NCBI GenBank assembly: GCA_034433515.1
Contig: DAOUAL010000055.1
Location: forward strand, 1-64,000
Direction: 5' to 3'
Source: DAOTXS01 sp034433515
GTDB taxonomy: Bacteria > Chloroflexota > Anaerolineae > UBA4142
Length of the DNA: 64,000 nt
The notes beneath the pieces were generated by a model. It saw only the letters and a program-made list of their open reading frames with translations. It was not told the DNA's origin and ran no database searches. This document shows, one piece after another, positions 24,831 to 33,214 of this stretch (the first letter of the stretch is position 1; the number at the start of each line of letters is the position of its first letter). The position numbers were made by a program, and so were the translations under genes.

Positions 24831-24859
24831 AATATAGCACAGCTTGCTCAAAGATGCAA
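24831..24859 (-). promoter_or_regulatory. promoter of the hydrolase-fold gene at 24777
   Basis: Minus-strand TTGCAT, 17-bp spacer, TATATT (24836-24831). The -35 box (24859-24854) lies within the upstream leader of korB, 16 bases before its start. Confidence 0.6.
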
Positions 24860-24874
24860 CAGGAGTAAAGTACT

Positions 24875-26191
24875 GTGATCCAAACGATTCAAACCTATCG
24901 TAATCTGGAACGCAAATACCCGTTTTGTCCGGGCTGTTCGCACGCGCTTGTGCTCGATCAACTCAACGCGGCGCTCGTTCGCCTGCAACTCGATCCGCGC
25001 CAAGTGGTGATCGTAACGGATATTGGTTGCGTGGGAATGAGCGATCAATATTTCGAGGTGAACGCGTTTCATGGATTGCATGGCCGCGCGATTACGTACG
25101 CGACCGGCATCAAACTGGCAAATCCAAATCTGGCGGTGATCGTCTTGATGGGCGATGGTGGAGTGGGAATTGGTGGGCATCATTTGCTTAACGCCGCACG
25201 ACGCAACATTGGCATCACCGTGTTGGTGATGAACAATTTGAATTTTGGAATGACCGGCGGCGAACACTCGGTAACCACACCGCACGGTGCGCTCACCTCG
25301 TCTTCGCGCTATGGCAACCTGGAACGCCCGCTCGATATTTGCGCGACGGTAGCGGTGAACGGTGCGGCGTACGTCTATCGCGGCACGGCGTTCGATAAAG
25401 AGTTGCCGGAGCGCATCAGCGAAGCGATTCAAACGCCCGGCTTTGCCCTGCTCGATATGTGGGAACTGTGCACGGCGTACTATGTGCCCAACAATGATTT
25501 CTCGCGCAATGCGTTGATTCAAACGCTGCAAGGTGCCGGGTTTGCGTCGGGCGTGTTGCAGAGAACCGATTATCCGGAATTGGCCCGCGCGTATCGAGAG
25601 TTGGCAGCGCAAGAAGCGCAAAAGCCGGTGGCTGTGCCACAACCGATCGAACAGAAATACGAGAGCGCGTTGACTCACACAACCCGTATCATTCTGGCGG
25701 GTTCGGCGGGCGGCAAAGTCAAGTCCACCGCCAGCGCACTGGCGATCGGCGGAATGTTGAGCGGCTTGTGGGCAACGCAACGCGATGATTATCCCACAAC
25801 AGTGATGAGCGGGTATTCCGTCTCGGAAGTTATTTTGAGCCGCGAAGAAATTTTTTACACCGGCATCGAACAGCCGGACATTTTGGCGGTGCTCACGCCG
25901 GAAGGATTATCTCAGGTGCCGCGTCAACTCCGCGCGATGAATGAATCGCAAACCGTGTATGTTGTGCCGGAACTGGCAGATCATGTTCAAACACGCGCGC
26001 GTAAAATCGTTTTCAATTTTCGCGCGCCGCCCAGCAAAAAATCCTTGACCCTGATGACGACCGCGGCGCTGATTCGCCACGCAAATCTGTACCCCCTTGA
26101 TGCATTCCGCGAAGCGATTATAATGGGACAGCGCGAGGCAATTGCGCAAGAAAATTTGCGCGCCGTTGAAGCGAGCGCGAATATCGTGTGA
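24875..26191 (+). CDS. korB: 2-oxoacid:ferredoxin oxidoreductase, fused beta and gamma subunits
   Basis: 438 residues. The N-terminal half (to about 265) is the TPP-binding beta subunit: CPGCSHALV, IVTDIGCVGMSDQYF and the Mg/TPP motif MGDGGVGIGGHHLLNAARR through NNLNFGMTGGEHS. The C-terminal half starts RIILAGSAGGKVKSTA and matches the gamma subunit. A beta-gamma fusion is uncommon. The GTG start follows aggag at 9 bases. The partner is korA at 21399. Confidence 0.87.
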   Translation: MIQTIQTYRNLERKYPFCPGCSHALVLDQLNAALVRLQLDPRQVVIVTDIGCVGMSDQYFEVNAFHGLHGRAITYATGIKLANPNLAVIVLMGDGGVGIGGHHLLNAARRNIGITVLVMNNLNFGMTGGEHSVTTPHGALTSSSRYGNLERPLDICATVAVNGAAYVYRGTAFDKELPERISEAIQTPGFALLDMWELCTAYYVPNNDFSRNALIQTLQGAGFASGVLQRTDYPELARAYRELAAQEAQKPVAVPQPIEQKYESALTHTTRIILAGSAGGKVKSTASALAIGGMLSGLWATQRDDYPTTVMSGYSVSEVILSREEIFYTGIEQPDILAVLTPEGLSQVPRQLRAMNESQTVYVVPELADHVQTRARKIVFNFRAPPSKKSLTLMTTAALIRHANLYPLDAFREAIIMGQREAIAQENLRAVEASANIV

Positions 26192-26199
26192 GGGAGACA

Positions 26200-26994
26200 A
26201 TGAAAATCAAGGTTCGTGGAATCGAAATGGCATATCAAGACACCGGCGGTAACGGAATTCCGTTGGTGCTCATTCACGGCTTTCCGCTCGATCGAACGTT
26301 GTGGTCGGCGCAAATCAATGCGCTTTCCGAGGTAGCGCGCGTGATTGCACCGGACTTGCGCGGCTTTGGCGAATCGCAAATGCCGGGCGGTGCGGTAACG
26401 ATGGAAACCTACGCTGATGATGTGCGCGCGTTGCTCGATGCGCTGGGCATCAAGAGTGCCGTGATGGCCGGCTTGTCTATGGGCGGGTATATCACGTTGG
26501 CATTCTATCGCCAGTTTGCCGCGCGCGTGCGTGGATTGATTTTGGCAAACACCAAAGCCGGCGCGGATTCAGCAGAAGGCAAAAAGGCGCGTGAGGATAA
26601 TGCTGCCCTCGCGCGTGAGCAAGGCGTTGCCGCCGTTGCCGAAAAAATGTTTCCCAAGATGCTCGCCCCGCAGACGCTCGCCGAGCGCCCCGCGGTGGCA
26701 GACACCGTGCGCGCGATGATGTCCCGGCAATCGGTTGCCGCTGTGGTTGCTGCGTTGATGGCAATGCGTGATCGGCCGGATTCGATACCGATGCTTGCCA
26801 GCATTACAGTGCCCACGCTCATCATCACCGGGGCAGACGATAATTTGATTCCACCCAAAGAATCGGAATTGATGCGCGATGCCATTCCCGGCGCGCGCTT
26901 GGTGATCATTCCCGGCGCGGCGCATCTTTCGAACATTGATCAACCCGATGCGTTCAATCAAGCGGTGCGCGAATTTTTGAAAACGATTCGATAG
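26200..26994 (+). CDS. alpha/beta hydrolase (esterase/lactonase-like)
   Basis: 264 residues. HGFPLDRTLW forms the oxyanion-hole region, GLSMGGY the nucleophile elbow, GADDNLIPP the Asp region and GAAHLSNID the catalytic His. The set resembles 3-oxoadipate enol-lactonase-type hydrolases, but the substrate is unknown. The start at 26200 follows gaggga, 8 bases after the korB stop. A strong convergent terminator follows. Confidence 0.85.
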   Translation: MKIKVRGIEMAYQDTGGNGIPLVLIHGFPLDRTLWSAQINALSEVARVIAPDLRGFGESQMPGGAVTMETYADDVRALLDALGIKSAVMAGLSMGGYITLAFYRQFAARVRGLILANTKAGADSAEGKKAREDNAALAREQGVAAVAEKMFPKMLAPQTLAERPAVADTVRAMMSRQSVAAVVAALMAMRDRPDSIPMLASITVPTLIITGADDNLIPPKESELMRDAIPGARLVIIPGAAHLSNIDQPDAFNQAVREFLKTIR

Positions 26995-27030
26995 AAAAAA
27001 CAATGCCCCCGGAATTTTCCGGGGGCATTG
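26994..27030 (-). terminator. terminator between convergent genes
   Basis: 14-bp stem caatgcccccggaa/ttccgggggcattg with a 2-base loop, flanked on the minus-strand exit by TTTTTT. It serves mainly the LysM gene; the plus-strand exit has only a weak T-run. Confidence 0.85.
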
Positions 27031-27054
27031 TTCTGCTGAGAGCGCGTCCGATTC

Positions 27055-28110
27055 CTAGGGACGCTGACGAAATTCGATTTCGGCGTGCCCGCCCTTGAGT
27101 TCCACATCCGCATAAATGTTCAACCCCAACGGAATGACGCGCCAGACGCCGGTGCACGCGTGCGCAAATTCTACATAGTATGGTCCGCGTTCCGGTTTCT
27201 GCCCGGTCACTTTGGGTTCGCTGATCCAACTCCCATCGGTTGTGGCAACGACGACGGGCCAATTTGTGCGACCTTGGATGAATGCGCCCAACGAGCAAGG
27301 TCCTGTGCCGGTTGTGTTCATCAACAAGACGGCTTCCCAGGTTCCGGATAACGGGCTAGCCGCAGATGCGGCAGAACTACTCGATGTTGGCGGAAGTACC
27401 ACGATCGGTACCGATGTGGGCGCGGGCGTGGGGAGAATAACGATGGGTGGATTGACGGGTGGCACATAGACCGGCGGCAACGGGTTGTAGATGAGCGGTG
27501 GATTGACTGGCGCCACTCCACCCGGGATGAACAAGCGTTGCCCCACCCACAGCAAGGAAGGATTCGCCAAGTTGTTGGCAATCTGAATCGCGTACACCGA
27601 CGAGCCGTACCGCGCGGCGATCATTGTGAGCCATTCGCCGGGGCGGACGATGTGATAGACGCCTTTGGGCGGAATCGGTGTAATGGGTAGCGGCACCGGT
27701 TGACCCGGAAGGCGCACTGTTTGCCCAACGTAAATCCAATAGTTGTAGAGCCCGTTGGCTTGCATCAACGCGGCAACCGTTGTTCCGTGTCGTGTTGCAA
27801 TCGAAAAGAGCGTATCGCCGGCTTGGACGATGTAAGTGCCACCTGTAGCGGGCGGTGCGCTTGTGCCACCCGGGATCAACAAGCGTTGACCGATGTAAAT
27901 GAAATTGGGATTACGCAATCCATTCAATTGCATAATCGCGTTCACGGTGGTGCCGTAACGATTCGCAATCGAAAAGAGGGTATCGCCCCAACTGACAATG
28001 TGTGTGGCAGGGGTATCAGCGGCAACCGGGGCTGGGTTCAAACCCAGCGTGTTGAGGGCGAACACAAAGAGAAACAAGGGAACAAGAGTCACACGATTAA
28101 GGATACGCAT
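27055..28110 (-). CDS. secreted protein with three LysM domains
   Basis: 351 residues. Signal peptide (about 1-31), then LysM domains at about 37-80, 92-135 and 150-196 (HIVSWGDTLFSIANRYG, YIVQAGDTLFSIATRHG, YHIVRPGEWLTMIAARYG). A Pro/Ser-rich linker follows, then a C-terminal domain of about 100 residues (from SGTWEAVLLMNTTG) with two Cys and no clear family. LysM binds peptidoglycan or chitin-like glycans, so a wall-attached role is likely. The start touches the stop of the HTH gene upstream. Confidence 0.87.
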   Translation of the reverse strand: MRILNRVTLVPLFLFVFALNTLGLNPAPVAADTPATHIVSWGDTLFSIANRYGTTVNAIMQLNGLRNPNFIYIGQRLLIPGGTSAPPATGGTYIVQAGDTLFSIATRHGTTVAALMQANGLYNYWIYVGQTVRLPGQPVPLPITPIPPKGVYHIVRPGEWLTMIAARYGSSVYAIQIANNLANPSLLWVGQRLFIPGGVAPVNPPLIYNPLPPVYVPPVNPPIVILPTPAPTSVPIVVLPPTSSSSAASAASPLSGTWEAVLLMNTTGTGPCSLGAFIQGRTNWPVVVATTDGSWISEPKVTGQKPERGPYYVEFAHACTGVWRVIPLGLNIYADVELKGGHAEIEFRQRP

Positions 28111-28431
28111 TTATTCCTCCTGCTTGCGGCGAGTGGATGGGCGGGGTTTTCTTCGTCGCGCTGGGCGCGTGGCTGGGGCGGTGCGTCGCTTGAGTGGGGT
28201 GACGCTTGGGCGTGGTTGCTCTACCGACGGGGCTGGTGCGAGTTCGGCTTCGGTTTCGATTTCGCGCGCGCGAATGAAATCGTCCAAGTGCGATTGCCGG
28301 ATGCGATAACTATTTTCGAGTTTGACCGCTTTGAGTTTGCGCGTTTGGATGTAGCGGCGGACGGTGAACGGACTGATCCCTAGAATTTGAGCGACCTCAT
28401 TGGTTGTCAAAAACTCACGTTTCGTAACCAC
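28111..28431 (-). CDS. excisionase/MerR-like helix-turn-helix DNA-binding protein
   Basis: 106 residues. FLTTNEVAQILGISPFTVRR and YIQTRKLKAVKLENSYRI make an HTH_17 domain (about 6-55). A Pro/Arg/Ala-rich basic tail of 45 residues follows. It is the first gene of the operon with the LysM protein (adjacent stop and start) and may regulate it. A 7-bp inverted repeat just upstream of its own -35 is a candidate operator. Confidence 0.85.
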   Translation of the reverse strand: MVTKREFLTTNEVAQILGISPFTVRRYIQTRKLKAVKLENSYRIRQSHLDDFIRAREIETEAELAPAPSVEQPRPSVTPLKRRTAPATRPARRRKPRPSTRRKQEE

Positions 28432-28466
28432 GCTTTACCTCGCTTTGCCTTGCTACAGCTTGCCAC

Positions 28467-28495
28467 ATTCTACACCATTCCAGCCGGCTTGTCAA
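28467..28495 (-). promoter_or_regulatory. promoter of the HTH-LysM operon
   Basis: Minus-strand TTGACA, 17-bp spacer, TAGAAT (28472-28467). An inverted repeat tatctta-N7-taagata (28496-28516) abuts the -35 and could be an operator. Confidence 0.75.
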
Positions 28496-28527
28496 TATCT
28501 TATGCAACCTAAGATACACAAGACGAT

Positions 28528-29463
28528 TTAGCCCAAAAACTGGCGCACCGTTTCATGGATTTTTTCGATGGGCTCGGTTGAGACATCAAACCAGTGAATC
28601 CGCTCATCGTTCAGGCGAAACCACGTGTACTGATGGTGCACAAATCGCCGCGTATCGCGCTTGAGGATGCGCACCGCTTCGTCCAACGAGGTCGAGCCGT
28701 TCAGATACGCGATGATTTGGCGATAGCCCAACCCGCTCATCGCCGGCAAATCGGGCGAATAGCCACGCGCGAGCAGTCCGCGTACTTCGTCCACCAAACC
28801 GTTGGCGATCATTGCGTCCACCCGGGCGTTGATGCGTTCGTACAAGAGCGCGCGCGGCATCGTCAAGCCGATGCGCAAGATGCGATAGTTGGGCGCGCGT
28901 TGTGTTTGCAACTCGCTGATGGGTTGGCCGGTGCTTTCGCACACTTCGAGCGCGCGAATCACCCGGCGTTTGTTGCGCGGATCAATCTTGGCAGCGGCAC
29001 GGGGATCGCATTCCCTCAAGCGCGCGTAGAGCGTCGCGGCATCTTCGCGTTCGAGTTCGGCGCGGCGCGCGAGATTGGGGGCAACGCGCGGAATCGTGAG
29101 TCCGTCCAACACGGCACGCACGTACAAGCCGGTGCCACCCACCAAAAACGGAACATTGCCGCGTGCGTGAATCGCCTCAATTGCAGCATACGCGCGCTGC
29201 TGGTAATCGGCGAGCGTGAAAGGTTCATCGGGGTTGACCAGATCAATGAGGTGATGCGGTACCAGGCGTTGTTCGTCCGGCGTGGGTTTGGCGGTGCCAA
29301 TATCCATTCCGCGATAAATGGTGCGCGAGTCCGCGCTCACAATCTCGCCACGAAATTCTTGGGCTAGTTGAATTGCCAACGCCGATTTGCCAACCGCGGT
29401 GGGTCCGAGAATGGCGATGAGGTTGGGCGACGGCTCAGGGTCGTCCCTATGATTCGACAGCAC
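28528..29463 (-). CDS. miaA: tRNA dimethylallyltransferase MiaA
   Basis: 311 residues, normal length. P-loop ILGPTAVGKSALA, VSADSRTIYRGMDIGTAKP, FLVGGTGLYVRAVLDG and the C-terminal FVHHQYTWFR. It adds a dimethylallyl group to A37 of tRNAs reading UNN codons. It overlaps yraN by 17 bp upstream. Confidence 0.96.
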   Translation of the reverse strand: MLSNHRDDPEPSPNLIAILGPTAVGKSALAIQLAQEFRGEIVSADSRTIYRGMDIGTAKPTPDEQRLVPHHLIDLVNPDEPFTLADYQQRAYAAIEAIHARGNVPFLVGGTGLYVRAVLDGLTIPRVAPNLARRAELEREDAATLYARLRECDPRAAAKIDPRNKRRVIRALEVCESTGQPISELQTQRAPNYRILRIGLTMPRALLYERINARVDAMIANGLVDEVRGLLARGYSPDLPAMSGLGYRQIIAYLNGSTSLDEAVRILKRDTRRFVHHQYTWFRLNDERIHWFDVSTEPIEKIHETVRQFLG

Positions 29464-29830
29464 TTTTGATCACATCCATCCGTGCCACTTTGCCGGCGCG
29501 ATCCAACGCGATGGCAACCAAATCAATGCGCCATGCCGAATCGGCGTACTCGTGGTGCGCGGCAAGAAATTCTTGCGCCACTTGGATCAGGCGCGCCCGT
29601 TTGCGCGGCGTGAGCGATTCCTCTGGCGTGCCCATTTGATCGCCGCGCCGCGTCCGCACTTCGATGAAAGCGAGGCCGTCCGCATCTTGCGCGATCAAAT
29701 CCATTTCGCCGGCGCGCGACGGACTGCGCCAATTGCGCGCGATGATTTGGTACCCTTGCTGCTCGAGAAATCGCGCGGCGAGGCGTTCGCCGGCATCGCC
29801 CAGGTTTTTGCGTGCGCGGGTCATTTTCAT
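29447..29830 (-). CDS. YraN / UPF0102 endonuclease-fold protein
   Basis: 127 residues. LGDAGERLAARFLEQQGYQI, then the restriction-endonuclease-like core GEMDLIAQDADGLAFIEVRT with the Asp and Glu-x-Arg/Lys metal site. The family is often next to rnhB and is linked to DNA uptake or processing, but its function is unsettled. The start could also be 29824. It overlaps miaA. Confidence 0.87.
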   Translation of the reverse strand: MKMTRARKNLGDAGERLAARFLEQQGYQIIARNWRSPSRAGEMDLIAQDADGLAFIEVRTRRGDQMGTPEESLTPRKRARLIQVAQEFLAAHHEYADSAWRIDLVAIALDRAGKVARMDVIKSAVES

Positions 29831-29866
29831 CGGGCTGGATTTTATCACAGATTGCGTGAACACGGA

Positions 29867-29964
29867 ACAGACGAGTCACCGTAGGGCGACTTGGGGTGTG
29901 GGTGGCTGCGACTTTAGTCGCCCGATCCGACTTGGCAACAGCCCTGCTTGACCGCCTCAAGTTA
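29867..29964. other. intergenic mosaic with pieces shared with 5495-5577
   Basis: acagacgagtc (29867) and ggcaacagccctgc (29934) also occur at 5495 and 5564 in another gap. No gene is seen. Confidence 0.35.
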
Positions 29965-29993
29965 TTGACACAACACGGCGCAAGTGATATACT
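29965..29993 (+). promoter_or_regulatory. promoter of the marR efflux operon
   Basis: TTGACA (29965-29970), 17-bp spacer, TATACT (29988-29993): close to consensus. The leader is about 90 bases long. Confidence 0.8.
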
Positions 29994-30014
29994 TTGCTAC
30001 GCTAAATATCTGCG

Positions 30015-30079
30015 AGGCAAAACATCTTGGGCAAGGTTGCCAACTCGTTCCTCCTGATTGCCCAAGTTTCTTTTTGCCT
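30015..30079 (+). promoter_or_regulatory. nested hairpin in the marR leader (candidate attenuator)
   Basis: Inner stem cttgggcaa/ttgcccaag (30026-30066) followed by tttcttttt; outer stem aggcaaaa/ttttgcct (30015-30079) would use that T-run. The outer and terminator forms can compete. The structure ends 10 bases before the marR ATG. Confidence 0.5.
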
Positions 30080-30089
30080 GTGAGTGGTT

Positions 30090-30542
30090 ATGAACAACAA
30101 ATCTTTGCTTGACGATTACCAAGTGATCGAACACGCGCTCCAGCGCTTGATGTGGACGGAACAAAAACGCTTTGCCGCGCTCTTGGATCAACACGCGCTC
30201 ACACTGCCGCAATTTCTGGTGCTGGCATCCATTCATCGCCATGGTACCGGGTGCCCCATTGGGAGGCTCGCCGACGAAATGTTCCAATCGTACCCCACGA
30301 TGACCGGCATTGTGGATCGGCTCAAGAGCGCTGGCTTGGTCTCGCGCGGCACCGACCCGCACGATCGCCGCAAAGTGGTGATCAGTCTCACCAAAGCCGG
30401 GCGCACCTTGCTCGATCGCGCCAAGAACGCACGGCGCAAACGGATGATACGCGCGCTCTCGCAGCTCTCCCGTCAAGAGCGCCGCGAGTTTTTGCGTTTG
30501 CTCACCCGTTACCTTGAAATTTTTGAAAAGGAAAACTTATGA
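30090..30542 (+). CDS. MarR-family transcriptional regulator
   Basis: 150 residues with a winged helix-turn-helix: LTLPQFLVLASIHRHG, PIGRLADEMFQSYPTMTGIV (recognition helix) and the wing VSRGTDPHDRRKVVISLT. MarR proteins are dimeric repressors released by small ligands. It heads an operon with a membrane-fusion protein and an ABC permease, so it probably controls their expression. The stop overlaps the next ATG (ATGA). Confidence 0.92.
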   Translation: MNNKSLLDDYQVIEHALQRLMWTEQKRFAALLDQHALTLPQFLVLASIHRHGTGCPIGRLADEMFQSYPTMTGIVDRLKSAGLVSRGTDPHDRRKVVISLTKAGRTLLDRAKNARRKRMIRALSQLSRQERREFLRLLTRYLEIFEKENL

Positions 30543-31915
30543 ACCAACGAACTTTTGTTATGATCGGCATTGGGGTCATTGCCGTCATCGTGATCCTAGC
30601 GATGGTGTTGCCTCGGTGGATGACTCCGCCCAACGATTTCCAAAACATCGAAACGACCACCGTTCGCCGTGGCACCTTGACCGCTTCGGTCAGCGCCACT
30701 GGCTCGATCAGCCCCTTGCGCGAGGCGCAACTTGCCTTTAGCGCGACCGGCGCGCTCACCAAGTTGAACGTCAAAGCCGGCGATTCGGTCCAAGCCGGGC
30801 AAATCGTTGCCGCGTTGGACACGCGCGAACTAGAATTGCAACTTGCCCAAGCGGAAGCCGGTTTGGCGTCCGCGCAAGCCCGGCTCGATCAACTCAAAAA
30901 TCCTTCGCCCGCCGATGTTGCCGCCGCCCAAGCCAGCGTGGCTTCTGCCGAAGCGGCGTTGTTGCAACTCAAGATTCCCAATCAAAACGATCTTTTGATG
31001 GCAAAAGCCGATTTGGACAAAGCCGCCGCTGCGCTCGCACGCGCACAAGCCGATTATGATCGCGTTGGCGGCGCAGCGAATCCGATGATTGGCATGCTGC
31101 CCCAAGCACTGACGCTTCAACAAGCGTCGTTGGATTATCAAAAAGCGCAAGCCGCGTTCAATGCACGTTTCAATCCCAGCGATAGTCAGGTCAAGCAAGC
31201 CCAAGCCGCCTTGGAGCAAGCGCGCGCACAACTTGCCCGCCTTACCAATCCCAATCCCAATGATCTCAAGAGCGCGCAAGCCAGCGTGGATCAAGCCCGC
31301 GCCGCGCGCGATCTGGCGCAAGCCCGGCTCGATTACGCCATCATCAAAGCCCCATTCGATGGCGTGGTCACGCACGTGGATGTTGATCTCGGTTCGACGG
31401 TGCCGGCAGGACGTGTGGTGTTGGGCATCGCCGATGAGAGCGCATATCGCGTCAAACTCAACATTGACGAAACCGATATTGCCAAAATCAAAGTAGGGCA
31501 AGAGGTTACGATTAGTCTGGATGCATACCCCGGTGTGAACATCGCAGCCAAAGTTACGGATGTTGCCTCAAACGCCACGCTGGTGCAAGGGGTGGTCAAT
31601 TACGTTGTAACCGTATCGCTCAGTCCCAATCAACCGGTGCCGCTCAAACTGGGGATGACCGCTGATGCGAACATTCTCATCGCCAATCGCGAGAATGTCT
31701 TGATCTTGTCGAATCGTGCGATTCGCGCAGCGGGCAATAGCCGGTTCGTAACCATTCAACGCAACGACCGCACAACCGAAGAGATCGAAGTGAAAACCGG
31801 GATGGCGAACGATCAGGAAACGGAAATCGTCAGCGGCTTGAGTGAAGGTCAAGTGGTGATTATCTCACTCGTGCAACAAAATCCGCTCAATGCCGGCTTT
31901 GGCGCGCGCCGATAA
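30539..31915 (+). CDS. HlyD/MacA-type efflux membrane-fusion protein
   Basis: 458 residues. N-terminal membrane anchor (about 7-26), half-lipoyl/barrel strand (LTKLNVKAGDSVQAGQIVA), an Ala/Gln-rich coiled-coil hairpin (about 95-265), second lipoyl half IKAPFDGVVTHVDVDLG, and beta-barrel and membrane-proximal domains. It would link the ABC permease to the exterior. In a monoderm it would act as an extracellular adaptor. It is translationally coupled to marR. Confidence 0.9.
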   Translation: MNQRTFVMIGIGVIAVIVILAMVLPRWMTPPNDFQNIETTTVRRGTLTASVSATGSISPLREAQLAFSATGALTKLNVKAGDSVQAGQIVAALDTRELELQLAQAEAGLASAQARLDQLKNPSPADVAAAQASVASAEAALLQLKIPNQNDLLMAKADLDKAAAALARAQADYDRVGGAANPMIGMLPQALTLQQASLDYQKAQAAFNARFNPSDSQVKQAQAALEQARAQLARLTNPNPNDLKSAQASVDQARAARDLAQARLDYAIIKAPFDGVVTHVDVDLGSTVPAGRVVLGIADESAYRVKLNIDETDIAKIKVGQEVTISLDAYPGVNIAAKVTDVASNATLVQGVVNYVVTVSLSPNQPVPLKLGMTADANILIANRENVLILSNRAIRAAGNSRFVTIQRNDRTTEEIEVKTGMANDQETEIVSGLSEGQVVIISLVQQNPLNAGFGARR

Positions 31916-31930
31916 ATGTGGAGTTGAACG

Positions 31931-33172
31931 ATGAATGTTTTTGAAAGTATGCGGGTTGCCTTGCGCAGTCTGGGCGCTAATCGTTTGCGTTCTGCGCTGA
32001 CAATGCTGGGCATCATCATTGGCGTGGGCGCAGTTATCGCGTTGCTCTCGATTGGGCAAGGCGCGGGTGCGGCAATCACAGAACAAGTGCAAGGCATCGG
32101 CTCAAACTTGATTATCGTTTTTCCGGGCGCGGCGCCGCGCCCGGGTTCTTCCGTGGCGGTCGCCGGCACCATTACGCTAGCCGACGCCAATGCGTTGGAA
32201 GATCGCGCGTGTTGTCCTTCAATTGCGGCGGTGGCGCCGGTGTATCAGCGCACCGCGCAAATTGCCAACGTCGCCAACAATACCAATACTCAAGTGGTCG
32301 GTGTAACGCCGGCGTACGAAACAATTCGGAATTGGCATGCCGCGTCCGGTCGTTTTATTGATGAACGCGATCTGCAATCGGTAACGCGCGTGGCAGTGCT
32401 AGGCAAATCCACCGCCAAGACCTTGTTCGGAAGCGAAGACCCGGTGGGCAAGCCCATCAAGATCAATCGCATTCCCTTCAAAGTGATCGGCGTGATGGTG
32501 GAAAAGGGTGGCACGTCAATGTTTGGCGGCAATCAGGACGACATTGTGTTCGTTCCCTTGACCACCGCACAACAACGCTTGTTTGGTTCTGCCGCGCAAA
32601 CGGCGCAAGGTGCGCCGCGAGTCAGTTCAGTGTTGATCTCGGCGGTGAATGAAAAGCAAATTGATGCGGCGATGGCGCAGATCACCCAAGTCTTGCGCGA
32701 GCGGCACAAGATTCAATATCAGCAAGACGATTTTACGGTCTTGAGCCAAAAAGATTTGCTCGGCGCGTTGAATCAAATCACGGATATTCTCACGCTCTTT
32801 CTCGCGGCGATTGCGGCGATTTCGTTGCTGGTGGGCGGCATTGGGATTATGAACATTATGCTCGTGTCGGTTACGGAACGGACGCGCGAAATCGGCATTC
32901 GCAAGGCGATTGGGGCGCGCCGCAAAGACATCATGACCCAGTTTCTCATCGAGGCGATCACGATGAGTGTCGCGGGGGGTATCATCGGCATTTTGTTTGG
33001 CGCGGCGATTGGGATGGTGGTCAATGCCACCGGCGTCATCAAGACGACACTTGACCCAACCTCCGTGTTGCTAGCGGTAGGATTTTCGGTTGCGGTCGGT
33101 TTGTTCTTTGGCTTGTATCCGGCGGCACGCGCGGCGAGTCTGCACCCTATCGAAGCATTGCGGTACGAATAA
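31931..33172 (+). CDS. MacB/FtsX-type ABC transporter permease
   Basis: 413 residues. First helix about 17-45 (LTMLGIIIGVGAVIALL), a large external MacB_PCD domain (about 46-275), then three helices. TERTREIGIRKAIGARR is the FtsX-family coupling motif. It would export a hydrophobic compound or act as a mechanotransmitter with HlyD. No ATPase gene is fused or adjacent, which is unusual. Start 15 bp after the HlyD stop. Confidence 0.92.
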   Translation: MNVFESMRVALRSLGANRLRSALTMLGIIIGVGAVIALLSIGQGAGAAITEQVQGIGSNLIIVFPGAAPRPGSSVAVAGTITLADANALEDRACCPSIAAVAPVYQRTAQIANVANNTNTQVVGVTPAYETIRNWHAASGRFIDERDLQSVTRVAVLGKSTAKTLFGSEDPVGKPIKINRIPFKVIGVMVEKGGTSMFGGNQDDIVFVPLTTAQQRLFGSAAQTAQGAPRVSSVLISAVNEKQIDAAMAQITQVLRERHKIQYQQDDFTVLSQKDLLGALNQITDILTLFLAAIAAISLLVGGIGIMNIMLVSVTERTREIGIRKAIGARRKDIMTQFLIEAITMSVAGGIIGILFGAAIGMVVNATGVIKTTLDPTSVLLAVGFSVAVGLFFGLYPAARAASLHPIEALRYE

Positions 33173-33214
33173 AACGTCAAGAGTAAAACTGCACGCTTTA
33201 CGTTTTACGATGCT

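Noticed and set aside
24154..24837. Plus-strand 227-codon open frame
   Set aside because: It is the antisense shadow of the hydrolase-fold gene at 24043-24777, which has promoter and family-like motifs.
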